From assembly GCA_021713395.1 (NCBI GenBank), contig JAKJJT010000002.1, positions 222,264 through 286,263 on the forward strand: a stretch of 64,000 nucleotides of DNA, written 5' to 3'. Source of the stretch: Thiotrichales bacterium 19S9-11 (GTDB lineage Bacteria > Pseudomonadota > Gammaproteobacteria > Francisellales > Francisellaceae). The position numbers were made by a program, and so were the translations under genes. The notes beneath the pieces were generated by a model that saw only the letters and a program-made list of their open reading frames with translations, was not told where the DNA came from and searched no databases. This document shows positions 1 to 10,220 of the stretch, one piece after another; position 1 is the first letter of the stretch; every line of letters starts with the position of its first letter.

Positions 1-803
1 ACAACACGATTAGCACCTGCTCTTGCAACAGATGCTTCTGCAACACCTAACTCATTAACGCGGTTTCTCATCACTTGAATAACTTGTGAAATTGCATTAT
101 TTCGAATGTCATTAAGCTCTGTATCTGATAATGACAAGGTTAAAACATGATCGTTCTTACCTTCATCGATAACTGCCTGAGGAAAATGCTCTCTTAGCAA
201 AGCTTCTGCTTTATTAACTATTTCTAATGATGTTTTAGCAAAATCAATTGTGATTACTTCATTATGAATATCAATGCTATCGGCGCGATAACCTTTTTGT
301 CTTAGTTGATCAATTAGCTCTCCCCGTATTGACTCTAGATTGTTATTCACAACCTGATCAATATCTGCTTCTAAAACAAAGTACATACCACCACGCAAAT
401 CTAGGCCTAAGCTCATAGGGTTTGCACCAAGTGCTCGAAGCCACTCAGGCGTATTTGGTGCTAAGTGAAGTGCAATGGTAAAATCATCTCCATAGACTTC
501 ATTTAATACAGTTTGAGCTTTTATTTGATCGGTTACATCATTGAAACGTAACTGCAATAAATAATCACTGCGACGATCCCCTGTTACGATGATGTTAGCA
601 TCTGCTAATCTCTTATTTATTTGACTTGCAAGCTTTGATGTAATCTCAACATTACTATTTTTTGGCGTAATCTGTAAGGAAGGTGTATCACCAAATACAT
701 TAGGTAGTGCATAAATAATAGCAATAAGTGTTACAAGAACAACCAATAAGTTTTTCCATAATGGAAAGCGATTTAATGGTGCTGTATTCCTACTTTGATA
801 CAT
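1..803 (-). CDS. secD: Protein translocase subunit SecD (N-terminal part; gene runs off the left edge)
   Basis: SecD works with SecF and YajC as the proton-motive-force-driven auxiliary complex of the Sec translocon in the inner membrane. I translated the minus strand from the ATG at 803; an AAGG ribosome binding site lies 11 bases upstream. The protein begins with a short polar stretch, then PLWKNLLVVLV, the first membrane helix, and YALPNVFGDTP, the usual SecD start. The family motif GLDLRGG is encoded near 390-410, followed by periplasmic P1-domain sequence. About 267 codons of a protein normally near 620 residues are present; the remainder, and presumably secF, lie beyond base 1. It follows yajC by about 50 bases, the standard tgt-yajC-secD order, so co-transcription is likely. 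Confidence 0.93.
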   Translation of the reverse strand, partial: MYQSRNTAPLNRFPLWKNLLVVLVTLIAIIYALPNVFGDTPSLQITPKNSNVEITSKLASQINKRLADANIIVTGDRRSDYLLQLRFNDVTDQIKAQTVLNEVYGDDFTIALHLAPNTPEWLRALGANPMSLGLDLRGGMYFVLEADIDQVVNNNLESIRGELIDQLRQKGYRADSIDIHNEVITIDFAKTSLEIVNKAEALLREHFPQAVIDEGKNDHVLTLSLSDTELNDIRNNAISQVIQVMRNRVNELGVAEASVARAGANRV

Positions 804-852
804 AATAAAGTTAGCCTTATAAACTTTGATTTAAGCCTATTAAAGAAAAAAA

Positions 853-1221
853 TTAATTATTAACAGAACCTTTTGGTAAAATTGAAGCAATTGCTTGTTT
901 TTGAATCTGAATCGTTACATTCTCAGCAATTGTAACATCAATAAAGCTATCGCTAACTTTACTAACTTTACCAATAATACCACCATTAGTGACAATCTCA
1001 TCACCTTTGGCAACTTCTGATAGCATTTGACGATGCTCTTTATTACGTTTCATTTGTGGGCGAATTAATAAAAAGTAGAAAATTGCAAAAAACACAACTA
1101 ACAGCATTATCGTTTGCCAGCCACCACCTTGTGTTGGTGCTGCTTGATCTGCTGCTAAAGCAGAAGTTGCCAATACAGTTGCACTGAGTGCTACTAGTAA
1201 TTGTGTCAATTGTTTCATCAT
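853..1221 (-). CDS. yajC: Preprotein translocase accessory subunit YajC
   Basis: YajC is a small inner-membrane partner of SecDF. The 122-residue protein has a hydrophobic N-terminus (about residues 6-23, ending in an Ala-rich stretch that resembles a signal peptide), then the conserved membrane helix (about 37-53), immediately followed by the family signature RPQMKRNKEH (54-63) and a small cytoplasmic beta domain with GDEIVTNGGIIGKV. The double N-terminal hydrophobic segment makes it slightly longer than E. coli YajC (110 residues). A good ribosome binding site (AAGGAT) precedes the ATG. It lies between tgt and secD on the same strand, the classical operon. Confidence 0.96.
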   Translation of the reverse strand: MMKQLTQLLVALSATVLATSALAADQAAPTQGGGWQTIMLLVVFFAIFYFLLIRPQMKRNKEHRQMLSEVAKGDEIVTNGGIIGKVSKVSDSFIDVTIAENVTIQIQKQAIASILPKGSVNN

Positions 1222-1278
1222 CTTATCCTTATGTTATTTTTAAAACTTATAAACTCTTTTACTTCATAACTTAAAAAG

Positions 1279-2725
<1,447 letters not shown>

Positions 2726-2971
2726 ATGTGTAAGTTATTAGATGTAATTGCGGTGATTCTAGTTATCATTGCAGCTCTAAATTACGGTATTGGCGTATTC
2801 CACATGGATATCTTACATATGATCTTTGGCGAAGTGAAGTGGCTTATGATGCTAGTTCAAGTCGTAATTGGTCTAGCTGGTATTTATATGATCATACGCT
2901 GCCCTAAAATGTGCAAAAGTAGCTGTGGGGCAACAGTCGATCACCATCATCATGACGGCGGTGCTCAGTAG
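2726..2971 (+). CDS. DUF378-family small membrane protein
   Basis: This 81-residue protein has two hydrophobic segments (about residues 5-24 and 36-58), with the Asn-Tyr-Gly pattern LNYGIGVF typical of the DUF378 (YuzA-like) family. Its role is unknown. The C-terminus is unusual: three cysteines around residues 60-69 (RCPKMCKSSCG), then a His-rich tail DHHHHDGG, which could bind metal; that is inference. The start is set by AGGAGACAATACA before the ATG. It appears monocistronic, with its own promoter region and a strong intrinsic terminator about 40 bases after the stop. Confidence 0.8.
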   Translation: MCKLLDVIAVILVIIAALNYGIGVFHMDILHMIFGEVKWLMMLVQVVIGLAGIYMIIRCPKMCKSSCGATVDHHHHDGGAQ

Positions 2972-3009
2972 GCTACCTTAACTGATCTCACCCATTTAGG
3001 GGGTAAACG

Positions 3010-3047
3010 AACGCCACATCTTAATCTTTAAGGTGTGGCGTTTTTTA
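3010..3047 (+). terminator. Intrinsic terminator after the DUF378 gene
   Basis: A 13-bp perfect stem (AACGCCACATCTT at 3010-3022 with AAGGTGTGGCGTT at 3030-3042) with a 7-base loop runs into a T-tract (3041-3046). This is a textbook Rho-independent terminator on the plus strand. It isolates the small gene from the unknown genes downstream. Confidence 0.93.
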
Positions 3048-3138
3048 TTATATAAAAAATCAATTGAAAAAAATTGTTTCTCGCTGGAAATTGCCCTATT
3101 ATTGCAATTATTACTTTTATTAACCAAGGTAGGTTTCC

Positions 3139-4695
3139 ATGCTAAACAATAATCAACAAGAAATACAACGGCTCATACAAAATATTGCTAGAAACACTTC
3201 AAATAATGATCTTTATCGCTTGATAGAAGAGAACTGGGATTTTTTCAAACAGTTCCAAGAAAAAAAAGTAGATTTAACCGCTGATGATAAACAGTATATA
3301 CGTTTTCAAATCGATACACTATCTAATATACTGCCCAAAATAAAGCATATTGATTTCAATAGAAAACAAATTAAATTTATTCTTGAGAGTGTAGAAACAA
3401 TTCAATTTTGGATTAGTGCACTAGAGTTCTTAGGTTTAATAACAACAGATAATTTTAGTCTCATTTTTGATCGTGAAATTCCACAAAGAATACTAGAAAC
3501 TAGTAATTTTTCTAATTTTTATTACTCTATTCATCTTCTTATAAAAAAAGACCATAATTACTCAAAATTAATACATAGCCACTTTGACTTTCTTGTTGAT
3601 CTCTATCTCTTAAACAATAAAGTTTCTGTATTCAATTTGATTACCGCTATAAAGTTTCTCTCCACACTCGATCAGAAGGATACTGAAAAGAAAAAATATA
3701 GGTGTTTAGATACATTTCAAAACCACTGTCAAGATAGTGATAAAAAAGAGTTAATATTCAGTCATTTAAGTTTTTTCTTGAATTTAAATAAAAATATTCT
3801 CATGCGTCAAGAAATAATGGAAGAAGAACAAAAAGCAGAAATACAAGAAAAAATGGAAGAAGAACAAGAAGAAGAAATAAATGGACACATCACAAAACAA
3901 AAAGAGTTATTAAAAGCACTTAAAGATAGTGATAAAAAGCTATTAGATACTGCACTTAATAACACTTCAGAAAGCAAAAATCAGCAAACCAATCTAATAA
4001 AGTTAAAAGGTTTATTAGAAGCACTTAAAGAAAGTAATATAGTTACATTTGATGATTTTAACATGTCTGAAATGAAGCAACTCATTGATAACCCTTTATA
4101 CTTTTCTGAAAAAATAAATGAACTAAAGCTACTTAACCTGGATAACAAGGCTAATTTAAAATGTTTACTTAATAGCAAAAAACCTTTTGGTGATGATGAA
4201 ATAAAAAGACTAAAAAAAATTTCAGAAGAAACAGATCGCGTTTTTGATAAAATTGATAGCAAAAAACTATCTGATAATCGTAAAGAAAGCTTTAGTTATG
4301 AAATAAAAAAATCTTATAAAAAAGAGCTTCTACAAACTTCATTTGACTATTTGGTTAATGACTCTCAAGAGAGCTCAAAAAATGAATTAGCCACTAAGTT
4401 AACTCAACAAGAACAACGCTTTGTAACGAATTCAAAATTAGCTAATGACAATTCAAATAGCAGTCAATTTAAAAGAAACATTCTAAGCAAGCTAACAAAA
4501 TTTAGCATTGCTATTTTAACACTGGGCATTGTTCCTCTAAAAAACTTTTTGAAAAATAGACAACAAAGCGCATCAATAGATATACCAAAGGCATCAGAAA
4601 GATCATTATCGCTTTTTTATAGACATGATCATACAAACTCTCATAATTCAATAATAAACCTTACAAATCATACGGTCAGAGCTCTAGGCACATAG
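3139..4695 (+). CDS. Uncharacterised 518-residue helical protein, possible secreted effector
   Basis: I do not recognise this protein. It is mostly helical and rich in Lys, Asn, Ser and Glu. A strongly acidic coiled-coil-like stretch lies about residues 227-247 and contains the unit MEEEQ twice (DNA near 3817 and 3853). An internal repeat follows: KELLKALKDSDKK (about 254-266) and KGLLEALKESN (about 289-299), visible in the DNA near 3900 and 4005. A single hydrophobic segment (about 450-468, FSIAILTLGIVPL) lies near the C-terminus, flanked by basic residues, and could touch a membrane. There is no N-terminal signal peptide. The ATG has a plausible AGGTAGG site upstream. Base composition is more AT-rich than neighbouring housekeeping genes. 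Lineage-specific lysine-rich cytoplasmic proteins like this are often type IV effectors in intracellular gammaproteobacteria, but nothing here proves it. Confidence 0.55.
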   Translation: MLNNNQQEIQRLIQNIARNTSNNDLYRLIEENWDFFKQFQEKKVDLTADDKQYIRFQIDTLSNILPKIKHIDFNRKQIKFILESVETIQFWISALEFLGLITTDNFSLIFDREIPQRILETSNFSNFYYSIHLLIKKDHNYSKLIHSHFDFLVDLYLLNNKVSVFNLITAIKFLSTLDQKDTEKKKYRCLDTFQNHCQDSDKKELIFSHLSFFLNLNKNILMRQEIMEEEQKAEIQEKMEEEQEEEINGHITKQKELLKALKDSDKKLLDTALNNTSESKNQQTNLIKLKGLLEALKESNIVTFDDFNMSEMKQLIDNPLYFSEKINELKLLNLDNKANLKCLLNSKKPFGDDEIKRLKKISEETDRVFDKIDSKKLSDNRKESFSYEIKKSYKKELLQTSFDYLVNDSQESSKNELATKLTQQEQRFVTNSKLANDNSNSSQFKRNILSKLTKFSIAILTLGIVPLKNFLKNRQQSASIDIPKASERSLSLFYRHDHTNSHNSIINLTNHTVRALGT

Positions 4696-4871
4696 CCTAT
4701 AATTTCTAAAATGATTTATTTCAACAAACTTACATCTTAAGTTATTGATATAAAATAACTATAAAAATATACTGACCGGTTATTATTTCATTATATTGCT
4801 ATAACATTTTGATCTTATTACTTATTAACAATACATTATTAGTCATAATATTTAATAATTTGGTGGTTGCA

Positions 4872-6839
4872 ATGCCAGGCGAGAATGATAAACAGTACTT
4901 TGATTTGCAAGGAAATGAGTTTTCATTAACCCTAGAGGGAAATAAGTTTAAACTTATTTCAAAAACTACCAATAACAGTGCAATTAAACTGCCTGATACA
5001 ATTAAAGCAGATACCAAACAGTCACTTATTCCAATTCAACAAGAAATGCTTTTCTATACATTGCGTGTCATTGGTGCTTTATCAACAAATGATGATAGAA
5101 AAGACAATCAAAAAAAATATTTCGATACTATCTACTCCAAAGTCTATGACTTGATTAATAACGACCTAAATAAGTACTTAACAGGTAACCCCAACGCTAG
5201 TGTCAAAGATATAAACAAATATATAGATGAAAGAAGAAAAGACTATATTAAGCTTGCAGAGAGCTGTGCAATTCAAAAATTTATAACAAATAGCGTTGAA
5301 TTTCCTCCTAAACAACACATAAAAGACTATTTATATTATAAGACTGCTGCTGATCTTGATATGGTTATTTATAACCCAACAACAGGCATAGTTACTGAGA
5401 TTACTGGGCCTGACGATCAAAATTCATCTCATAGTAAAGAAATTGCACTACCAGCTGTGATGGTAATGAAGCACTATAGAATGAATGATGATGACAGTTA
5501 TTATAAAAATAAGCCATTACAAATACAATATCGAGTTCCTTCGTTAGCAACACCAAAAATACAAGATGAAAATGGTAATGATAAGTCTATTAAAATCCAG
5601 CAGCAGCTAGACAGTATTGCACTGAAGATAAATAAGGATTCAGGCTATGAGACTGATTTAGAAAACTCAACTGACTTAGAAGAATTAAGCTTATTATTTA
5701 ACAAAGAAAAAACTCCCCACTTCACATACAACCTATTAACATCAATACCAATCCTTTTTGATCCAAATAGCCAAGAAGAAACTGCTCGCATTATCTTTGA
5801 AGGTATACATAAATATAACCAAAGCATCCAAAATACACAAAAACCTATCTGTTATGCTTTAAACTTACCCATCAATCAACATACACACCTTCTATCTTAT
5901 GGCCCAATAAATGAAACAGCAAAAGAAGCACTTTTTATGGCTGATTTAGCAATGTTTAATTCATTAAAAGAAAGTCTGCCTAGTGGTACTAATAATCAAT
6001 ATTTAAAGATTTTAAATGATGAATATAATGAATTTTTAAATTCAGAAAACCGACCAGCACTCTTTTGTAAATCAGAACAAGCAAAAGCGTTTCAAAAAGC
6101 AGCGGTCAACCTTAAAAATGAAATTAATAATATCATACTTATTGGCCCTGAAAGCCATGATAAAAAAAACATATTAGCTAAAACTCTCTTAAAGCTTTAT
6201 GCAACTAACTATCATGGTGAAAACTCTGATCAGATGGAGCATCAAAAAGAAATGGCTTCGATTATTCAAGGGATGCACTTATCGCTCACTCAGCATAACC
6301 TAAAAGGCTGTAAAAGTGCAAATGAGCGTTTTTCATTTATTGAAAACTTAAATGAGCTATTTTTAGCTTATCATAGCGAAACTTTTAAAAATGATATTCC
6401 AGAGAAAGTTAAAGATGCATTAACAGAGTATTTAACAAAAGTCCCCCCTACGCCACAAGATGGTTATAATCTAGCTGTTAAATTACATAAGATTAATGAT
6501 GACTATAACGTCTATGGTACTGGCACCTTCCCTTCTATGTTAGATACAGGGACACCTAAAGATAAAACAGATGAAAATGGCAATCAAGAAAGCCTTGCTG
6601 TTAGCGGTGCACATACAAACTACTATAGACCAGAGCTATATGAAAATGTCTATCAACATAATGCCTCATTTGAGCAAGCGCATGGTAAAATGCTAAAACG
6701 TTTACCTGAAGAAGCCTATAGGCTCCTTGCCGACCGTGAAAAACCTGCAAAGTCTGCATCGCAACATTTCTATGAAGAGATACAGGCTGAACAAGTTTTA
6801 GAAGTCATAGCTGGTGGCATGAAATTCCATCGCTACTAG
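4872..6839 (+). CDS. Uncharacterised 655-residue protein beginning MPGEN
   Basis: I do not recognise this protein. The frame is open from 4809, but I prefer the ATG at 4872: it follows a G-rich stretch (TGGTGG), and MPGENDK matches the MPGEQNT start of the unknown protein at 42973. The upstream 21 residues are hydrophobic and have no ribosome binding site. With this start there is no signal peptide or clear membrane segment. Residues about 80-160 are helical and charged, and a segment near residues 160-190 has DLDMVIYNPTTG followed by VTEITGPDD. The C-terminus is acidic with aromatics (HFYEEIQAEQVLEVI). It lies 113-176 bases after the 518-residue gene on the same strand and may share its promoter. 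The stop codon sits 8 bases from the rnr stop on the other strand. Confidence 0.55.
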   Translation: MPGENDKQYFDLQGNEFSLTLEGNKFKLISKTTNNSAIKLPDTIKADTKQSLIPIQQEMLFYTLRVIGALSTNDDRKDNQKKYFDTIYSKVYDLINNDLNKYLTGNPNASVKDINKYIDERRKDYIKLAESCAIQKFITNSVEFPPKQHIKDYLYYKTAADLDMVIYNPTTGIVTEITGPDDQNSSHSKEIALPAVMVMKHYRMNDDDSYYKNKPLQIQYRVPSLATPKIQDENGNDKSIKIQQQLDSIALKINKDSGYETDLENSTDLEELSLLFNKEKTPHFTYNLLTSIPILFDPNSQEETARIIFEGIHKYNQSIQNTQKPICYALNLPINQHTHLLSYGPINETAKEALFMADLAMFNSLKESLPSGTNNQYLKILNDEYNEFLNSENRPALFCKSEQAKAFQKAAVNLKNEINNIILIGPESHDKKNILAKTLLKLYATNYHGENSDQMEHQKEMASIIQGMHLSLTQHNLKGCKSANERFSFIENLNELFLAYHSETFKNDIPEKVKDALTEYLTKVPPTPQDGYNLAVKLHKINDDYNVYGTGTFPSMLDTGTPKDKTDENGNQESLAVSGAHTNYYRPELYENVYQHNASFEQAHGKMLKRLPEEAYRLLADREKPAKSASQHFYEEIQAEQVLEVIAGGMKFHRY

Positions 6840-6850
6840 AGTAAACTCTA
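6837..6850. terminator. Palindrome containing both stop codons of convergent genes
   Basis: TAGAGTAAACTCTA is a perfect palindrome. Its first three bases are the stop codon of the plus-strand gene and its last three, read on the minus strand, are the stop of rnr. On the plus strand it is followed by a T-rich run (ACTTTTCTTCTT), so it may act as a weak terminator for the plus-strand gene. The 5-bp stem with 4-base loop is small. Confidence 0.3.
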
Positions 6851-9271
6851 ACTTTTCTTCTTAGTAGAAGCAGCTTTTTTTGATTTTACTTTCTGAGATG
6901 CTTTTTTAGTTTGCTTTGGCTTTTTAGATTTTACCTTTTTATCTTGTCTCACTTTTTCACGCTTAGCAATTTCAGCTAGTGCTTGGCTTTTTTCAAATGC
7001 GCTTTTTTTATTCTTAGACTTTTTACTTCTCTTACGTATTGGTTTAGCTTCAACTAACTCAAAGTCAATTTTTAAACTTGTCATATTAACGGAAATTAGT
7101 TTAACTTTGACTTCTTGACCTAAGCCATAGACTCGTCTGGTACGCTCACCAATAAGAATTTGACGATCAGAGTCATAGTGATAATAGTCCCCTTCCATTG
7201 TCGCAACATGAACTAAACCTTCAATTTGGTTTTCTTTTAATTGAATAAAAAAGCCAATGCCTATGACATTAACAATTTTTGCATCAAAAATTTCACCAAC
7301 TCGATGTTGTAAAAATGAGCACTTTAACCAGTCTTCAACACTTTGTGCTGCACTATCAGCTCGCCTTTCAGCAATTGATGCATGATCACATAAGTCAACT
7401 AATTGATTAATGTCATAACGATAACCACCCAGTTTATGCTCATTTAAGATCTTTCTAATAATTCGATGTGTTAATAAGTCAGGGTAACGGCGAATTGGTG
7501 ATGTAAAGTGAGAATATGCTTCATAAGCAAGACCAAAGTGGCCTTCATTATGCGGTGAATAGACTGCTTGCATCATACTCCTTAATGCCATTAGTTGGAT
7601 ATTATGATAATCATCACGTTCTTTGGCTTGTTCAAGCATATTCGAAAAGTCTGATGGCAGAGGGTCATCACCACCACCAAGTGATAAACCATGAACTTTT
7701 AAATAGTCCCTTAATGCTATAATTTTTGAAGATGATGGGCCCCCATGGACACGATAAACCCCTTCACATTTATGTTTAATAACAAATTTAGCCGCTGCAA
7801 CATTGGTCAACAACATACATTCTTCAATTATTTTATGCGCATCATTACGTGCCCTTGGTAAGATTGCCTCAATTTCACGACCTTCATTTAAAATAATTTG
7901 GGTTTCTTCCATATCAAAGTCAATTGAACCACGTACTTTACGTTGCTCTGATAAGCTTAAATAAAGTCCATAAAGGTTATAAATATGCTTAACTAGCTGC
8001 GGGTACTTTCTAGAGAATTTCTTATTTTTTTGATCAATCAAATCAGAAACTTCAGTATAAGTTAAGCGCCCTTGTGAGCGTATCACACCCGAATAAAACT
8101 GATAACGCGTTAAACGTCCTTTGGCACTAATAGACATCTGACAAACCATGGCTAAACGATCAACATCAGGCTTTAATGAACATAGTTCATTAGATAATGC
8201 TTCTGGCAGCATAGGAATAACATGAGAAGGAAAATAAACTGAGGTTGATCTTTTTTGAGCTTCTTTATCTAATGCTGTCTCTTGTCTGACATAATAGGAT
8301 ACATCAGCAATAGCAACATATAAGTGCCATCCACCTGACTTTCGAGGCTCACAATAAACCGCATCATCAAAATCTCTAGCATCTTCTCCATCAATAGTTA
8401 CAAATGGCAGGTGACGCAAGTCCGTACGCCCTTCTAAATCCTCTTTTTGTACTTCCTCACCATAACGCTTAACCTGTCTTAAGACTTTTTCTGGCCATTC
8501 ATGTGGTAGGTCATATGATTTAACCGCCATGTCGATTGCTTCATCAATTGATAGTTGATCACCAATGACTTCAACAATTTTACCTAAAGGCTGTGTTTTA
8601 TAGGTTGGCTGGCTAATAATTTCAACTGTAACAAACTGCCCTGGCTTTGCCTCTGTATTATTCTGTGGCCAAATTAAAATATCATGTTTTAATAAAGGGT
8701 TAACCGGCTCAACATAGGGCACATCAAAATCGACATGATATCGCCCAGTTAAACGCTCTGTATTTCTTTTTAGGATTTCAATAATACTACCTTCTAAATG
8801 CCCACGATGTGTAACACCTGAAGGTCTAACTAAAACACAATCACCATGAAAGACCTTTTTCATTTGACGAACTGATAAATAAATAACACGCCCATCATCT
8901 GCTAATAACTCACCAGGCCCATCTCTTGAAGCAATGACAGTTCCTTTAATTAAATCCATCTTAGAGACTAGCCCGTAATAACCACCACGGTTATATAACA
9001 ATTGGCCATCTCGCTCCATTGCTCTTAAACGTCGTTTTAGCGCTTGTCTATGTGTATCTGTTGTTAAAGAAAGTGCATTAAATACTGTTTCAAATGTCGC
9101 TGGCACCCCTTGTTCTTTGAAAAACTCAATAATAAATTCTCTTGATGGGATTGGGTCATCATATTTTTGTTTTTCAATCTCTCGATTGGGATCGCGACTT
9201 ATATGATACTTTCCTTCAGCTTTAGGGCTTTGATTAGCATCTTGCTGATTATCTCTTAAATCTTTTGACAT
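6848..9271 (-). CDS. rnr: Ribonuclease R
   Basis: RNase R is a processive 3'-5' exoribonuclease of the RNB family that degrades structured RNA and takes part in rRNA and tmRNA quality control. The 807-residue protein has an N-terminal winged-helix region (about 50-100), cold-shock-like OB domains (about 110-250), the RNB catalytic motif DGEDARDFDDAVY (about 293-305, with the metal-binding aspartates), an S1 domain starting near VGEIFDAKIVNVIG (about 656) and a Lys/Ser-rich basic tail (about 737-807). The basic tail is characteristic of RNase R as opposed to RNase II. It is the last gene of the lepB-rnc-truB-rnr operon; only 10 bases separate it from truB. Confidence 0.97.
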   Translation of the reverse strand: MSKDLRDNQQDANQSPKAEGKYHISRDPNREIEKQKYDDPIPSREFIIEFFKEQGVPATFETVFNALSLTTDTHRQALKRRLRAMERDGQLLYNRGGYYGLVSKMDLIKGTVIASRDGPGELLADDGRVIYLSVRQMKKVFHGDCVLVRPSGVTHRGHLEGSIIEILKRNTERLTGRYHVDFDVPYVEPVNPLLKHDILIWPQNNTEAKPGQFVTVEIISQPTYKTQPLGKIVEVIGDQLSIDEAIDMAVKSYDLPHEWPEKVLRQVKRYGEEVQKEDLEGRTDLRHLPFVTIDGEDARDFDDAVYCEPRKSGGWHLYVAIADVSYYVRQETALDKEAQKRSTSVYFPSHVIPMLPEALSNELCSLKPDVDRLAMVCQMSISAKGRLTRYQFYSGVIRSQGRLTYTEVSDLIDQKNKKFSRKYPQLVKHIYNLYGLYLSLSEQRKVRGSIDFDMEETQIILNEGREIEAILPRARNDAHKIIEECMLLTNVAAAKFVIKHKCEGVYRVHGGPSSSKIIALRDYLKVHGLSLGGGDDPLPSDFSNMLEQAKERDDYHNIQLMALRSMMQAVYSPHNEGHFGLAYEAYSHFTSPIRRYPDLLTHRIIRKILNEHKLGGYRYDINQLVDLCDHASIAERRADSAAQSVEDWLKCSFLQHRVGEIFDAKIVNVIGIGFFIQLKENQIEGLVHVATMEGDYYHYDSDRQILIGERTRRVYGLGQEVKVKLISVNMTSLKIDFELVEAKPIRKRSKKSKNKKSAFEKSQALAEIAKREKVRQDKKVKSKKPKQTKKASQKVKSKKAASTKKKS

Positions 9272-9281
9272 CCATACATTC

Positions 9282-10214
9282 CTATTCTAGCAAAAGCTTC
9301 CTCACTTTAAGATTGCCGCCTTCAAACTGGCCAATTCCTTTAAACTCTCCTTCAAGTCTAAATACATACCATCCATCTGTTTCAGATCTATCACTTAGCC
9401 AGCGACCTGAACGAGAAAGCTCTGCAACTTGTGCTAGAGTAATCTCTATGACAGGCCAATGATTAAAGGCTCTGCTTACCTCTATTAGTTTAGTTGACTT
9501 TTCACTATTTAGTTCATTTATCTGAAATTTTAGCTCATCTAATTGATGAATCTTATTAGCTTCATCAAACTGACCACAACTTACTCGCCTTAAGCTGATT
9601 AAATGCCCACCACAGCCTATCGCAAATCCAATATCATCTGCTAAGGTTCTAATATAAGTGCCTTTACTTACATGCACTTTTATCTTTAATTGGTGTAAGC
9701 TTTGATCATAACCACAATTAATAAGCTCAAAAATTTCAACCTCTCGTTTACTTCTTTCAACACTAATGCCTTCTCTTGCAAGTGCATATAATGGCTGACC
9801 ATCTTTTTTTAATGCTGAGTACATAGGAGGCACTTGTGTTATCTTTCCTCTAAATTGAGCCAAATACTTTTCAATTAATGCATTATCTAACGCTGGAACA
9901 GTATTAGTGCTTGTAATCTCTCCCTCTTTATCTAGCGTATCTGTTGTTTGTCCTAACTGAATCGTTGCCAAATAAGTTTTATCTGCATCTAGGATATACT
10001 GAGAAAACTTTGTTGCTTGATTAAAAAGAATGGGTAACATACCTGTTGCCATTGGATCTAGGCTACCAGTATGTCCTGCTTTTTTTACATTAAATAGACG
10101 CTTGACTTGCTGTAGTGCGTAATTAGAACTTAAGCCGTAAGGCTTATCCAATAATAAGACTCCACAAAGTGAAGCATCTTTGATCTTCTTTTTAGATGAT
10201 GTGACAGAATTCAT
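9282..10214 (-). CDS. truB: tRNA pseudouridine(55) synthase TruB
   Basis: TruB makes pseudouridine 55 in the T-loop of tRNAs. The 310-residue length is normal. Motifs include the N-terminal LLDKPYGLSS and the catalytic GHTGSLDPMATG, with nucleophile D53. The Thr-Tyr-Ile-Arg motif (VSKGTYIRTLADDIG) and a C-terminal PUA-like segment are also visible. It sits 6 bases downstream of rnc and 10 bases upstream of rnr, so it belongs to the same operon. Confidence 0.97.
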   Translation of the reverse strand: MNSVTSSKKKIKDASLCGVLLLDKPYGLSSNYALQQVKRLFNVKKAGHTGSLDPMATGMLPILFNQATKFSQYILDADKTYLATIQLGQTTDTLDKEGEITSTNTVPALDNALIEKYLAQFRGKITQVPPMYSALKKDGQPLYALAREGISVERSKREVEIFELINCGYDQSLHQLKIKVHVSKGTYIRTLADDIGFAIGCGGHLISLRRVSCGQFDEANKIHQLDELKFQINELNSEKSTKLIEVSRAFNHWPVIEITLAQVAELSRSGRWLSDRSETDGWYVFRLEGEFKGIGQFEGGNLKVRKLLLE

Positions 10215-10220
10215 AATAAT

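Noticed and set aside
4740..4760. Terminator after the 518-residue gene (AGTTATT ... AATAACT)
   Set aside because: The stem is all A-T pairs but two and no T-run follows on the plus strand, so it is not a convincing terminator.
4809..4871. N-terminal hydrophobic extension (signal peptide) of the 655-residue protein
   Set aside because: No ribosome binding site precedes 4809, while the ATG at 4872 has a G-rich upstream stretch and matches the MPGE start of another protein.
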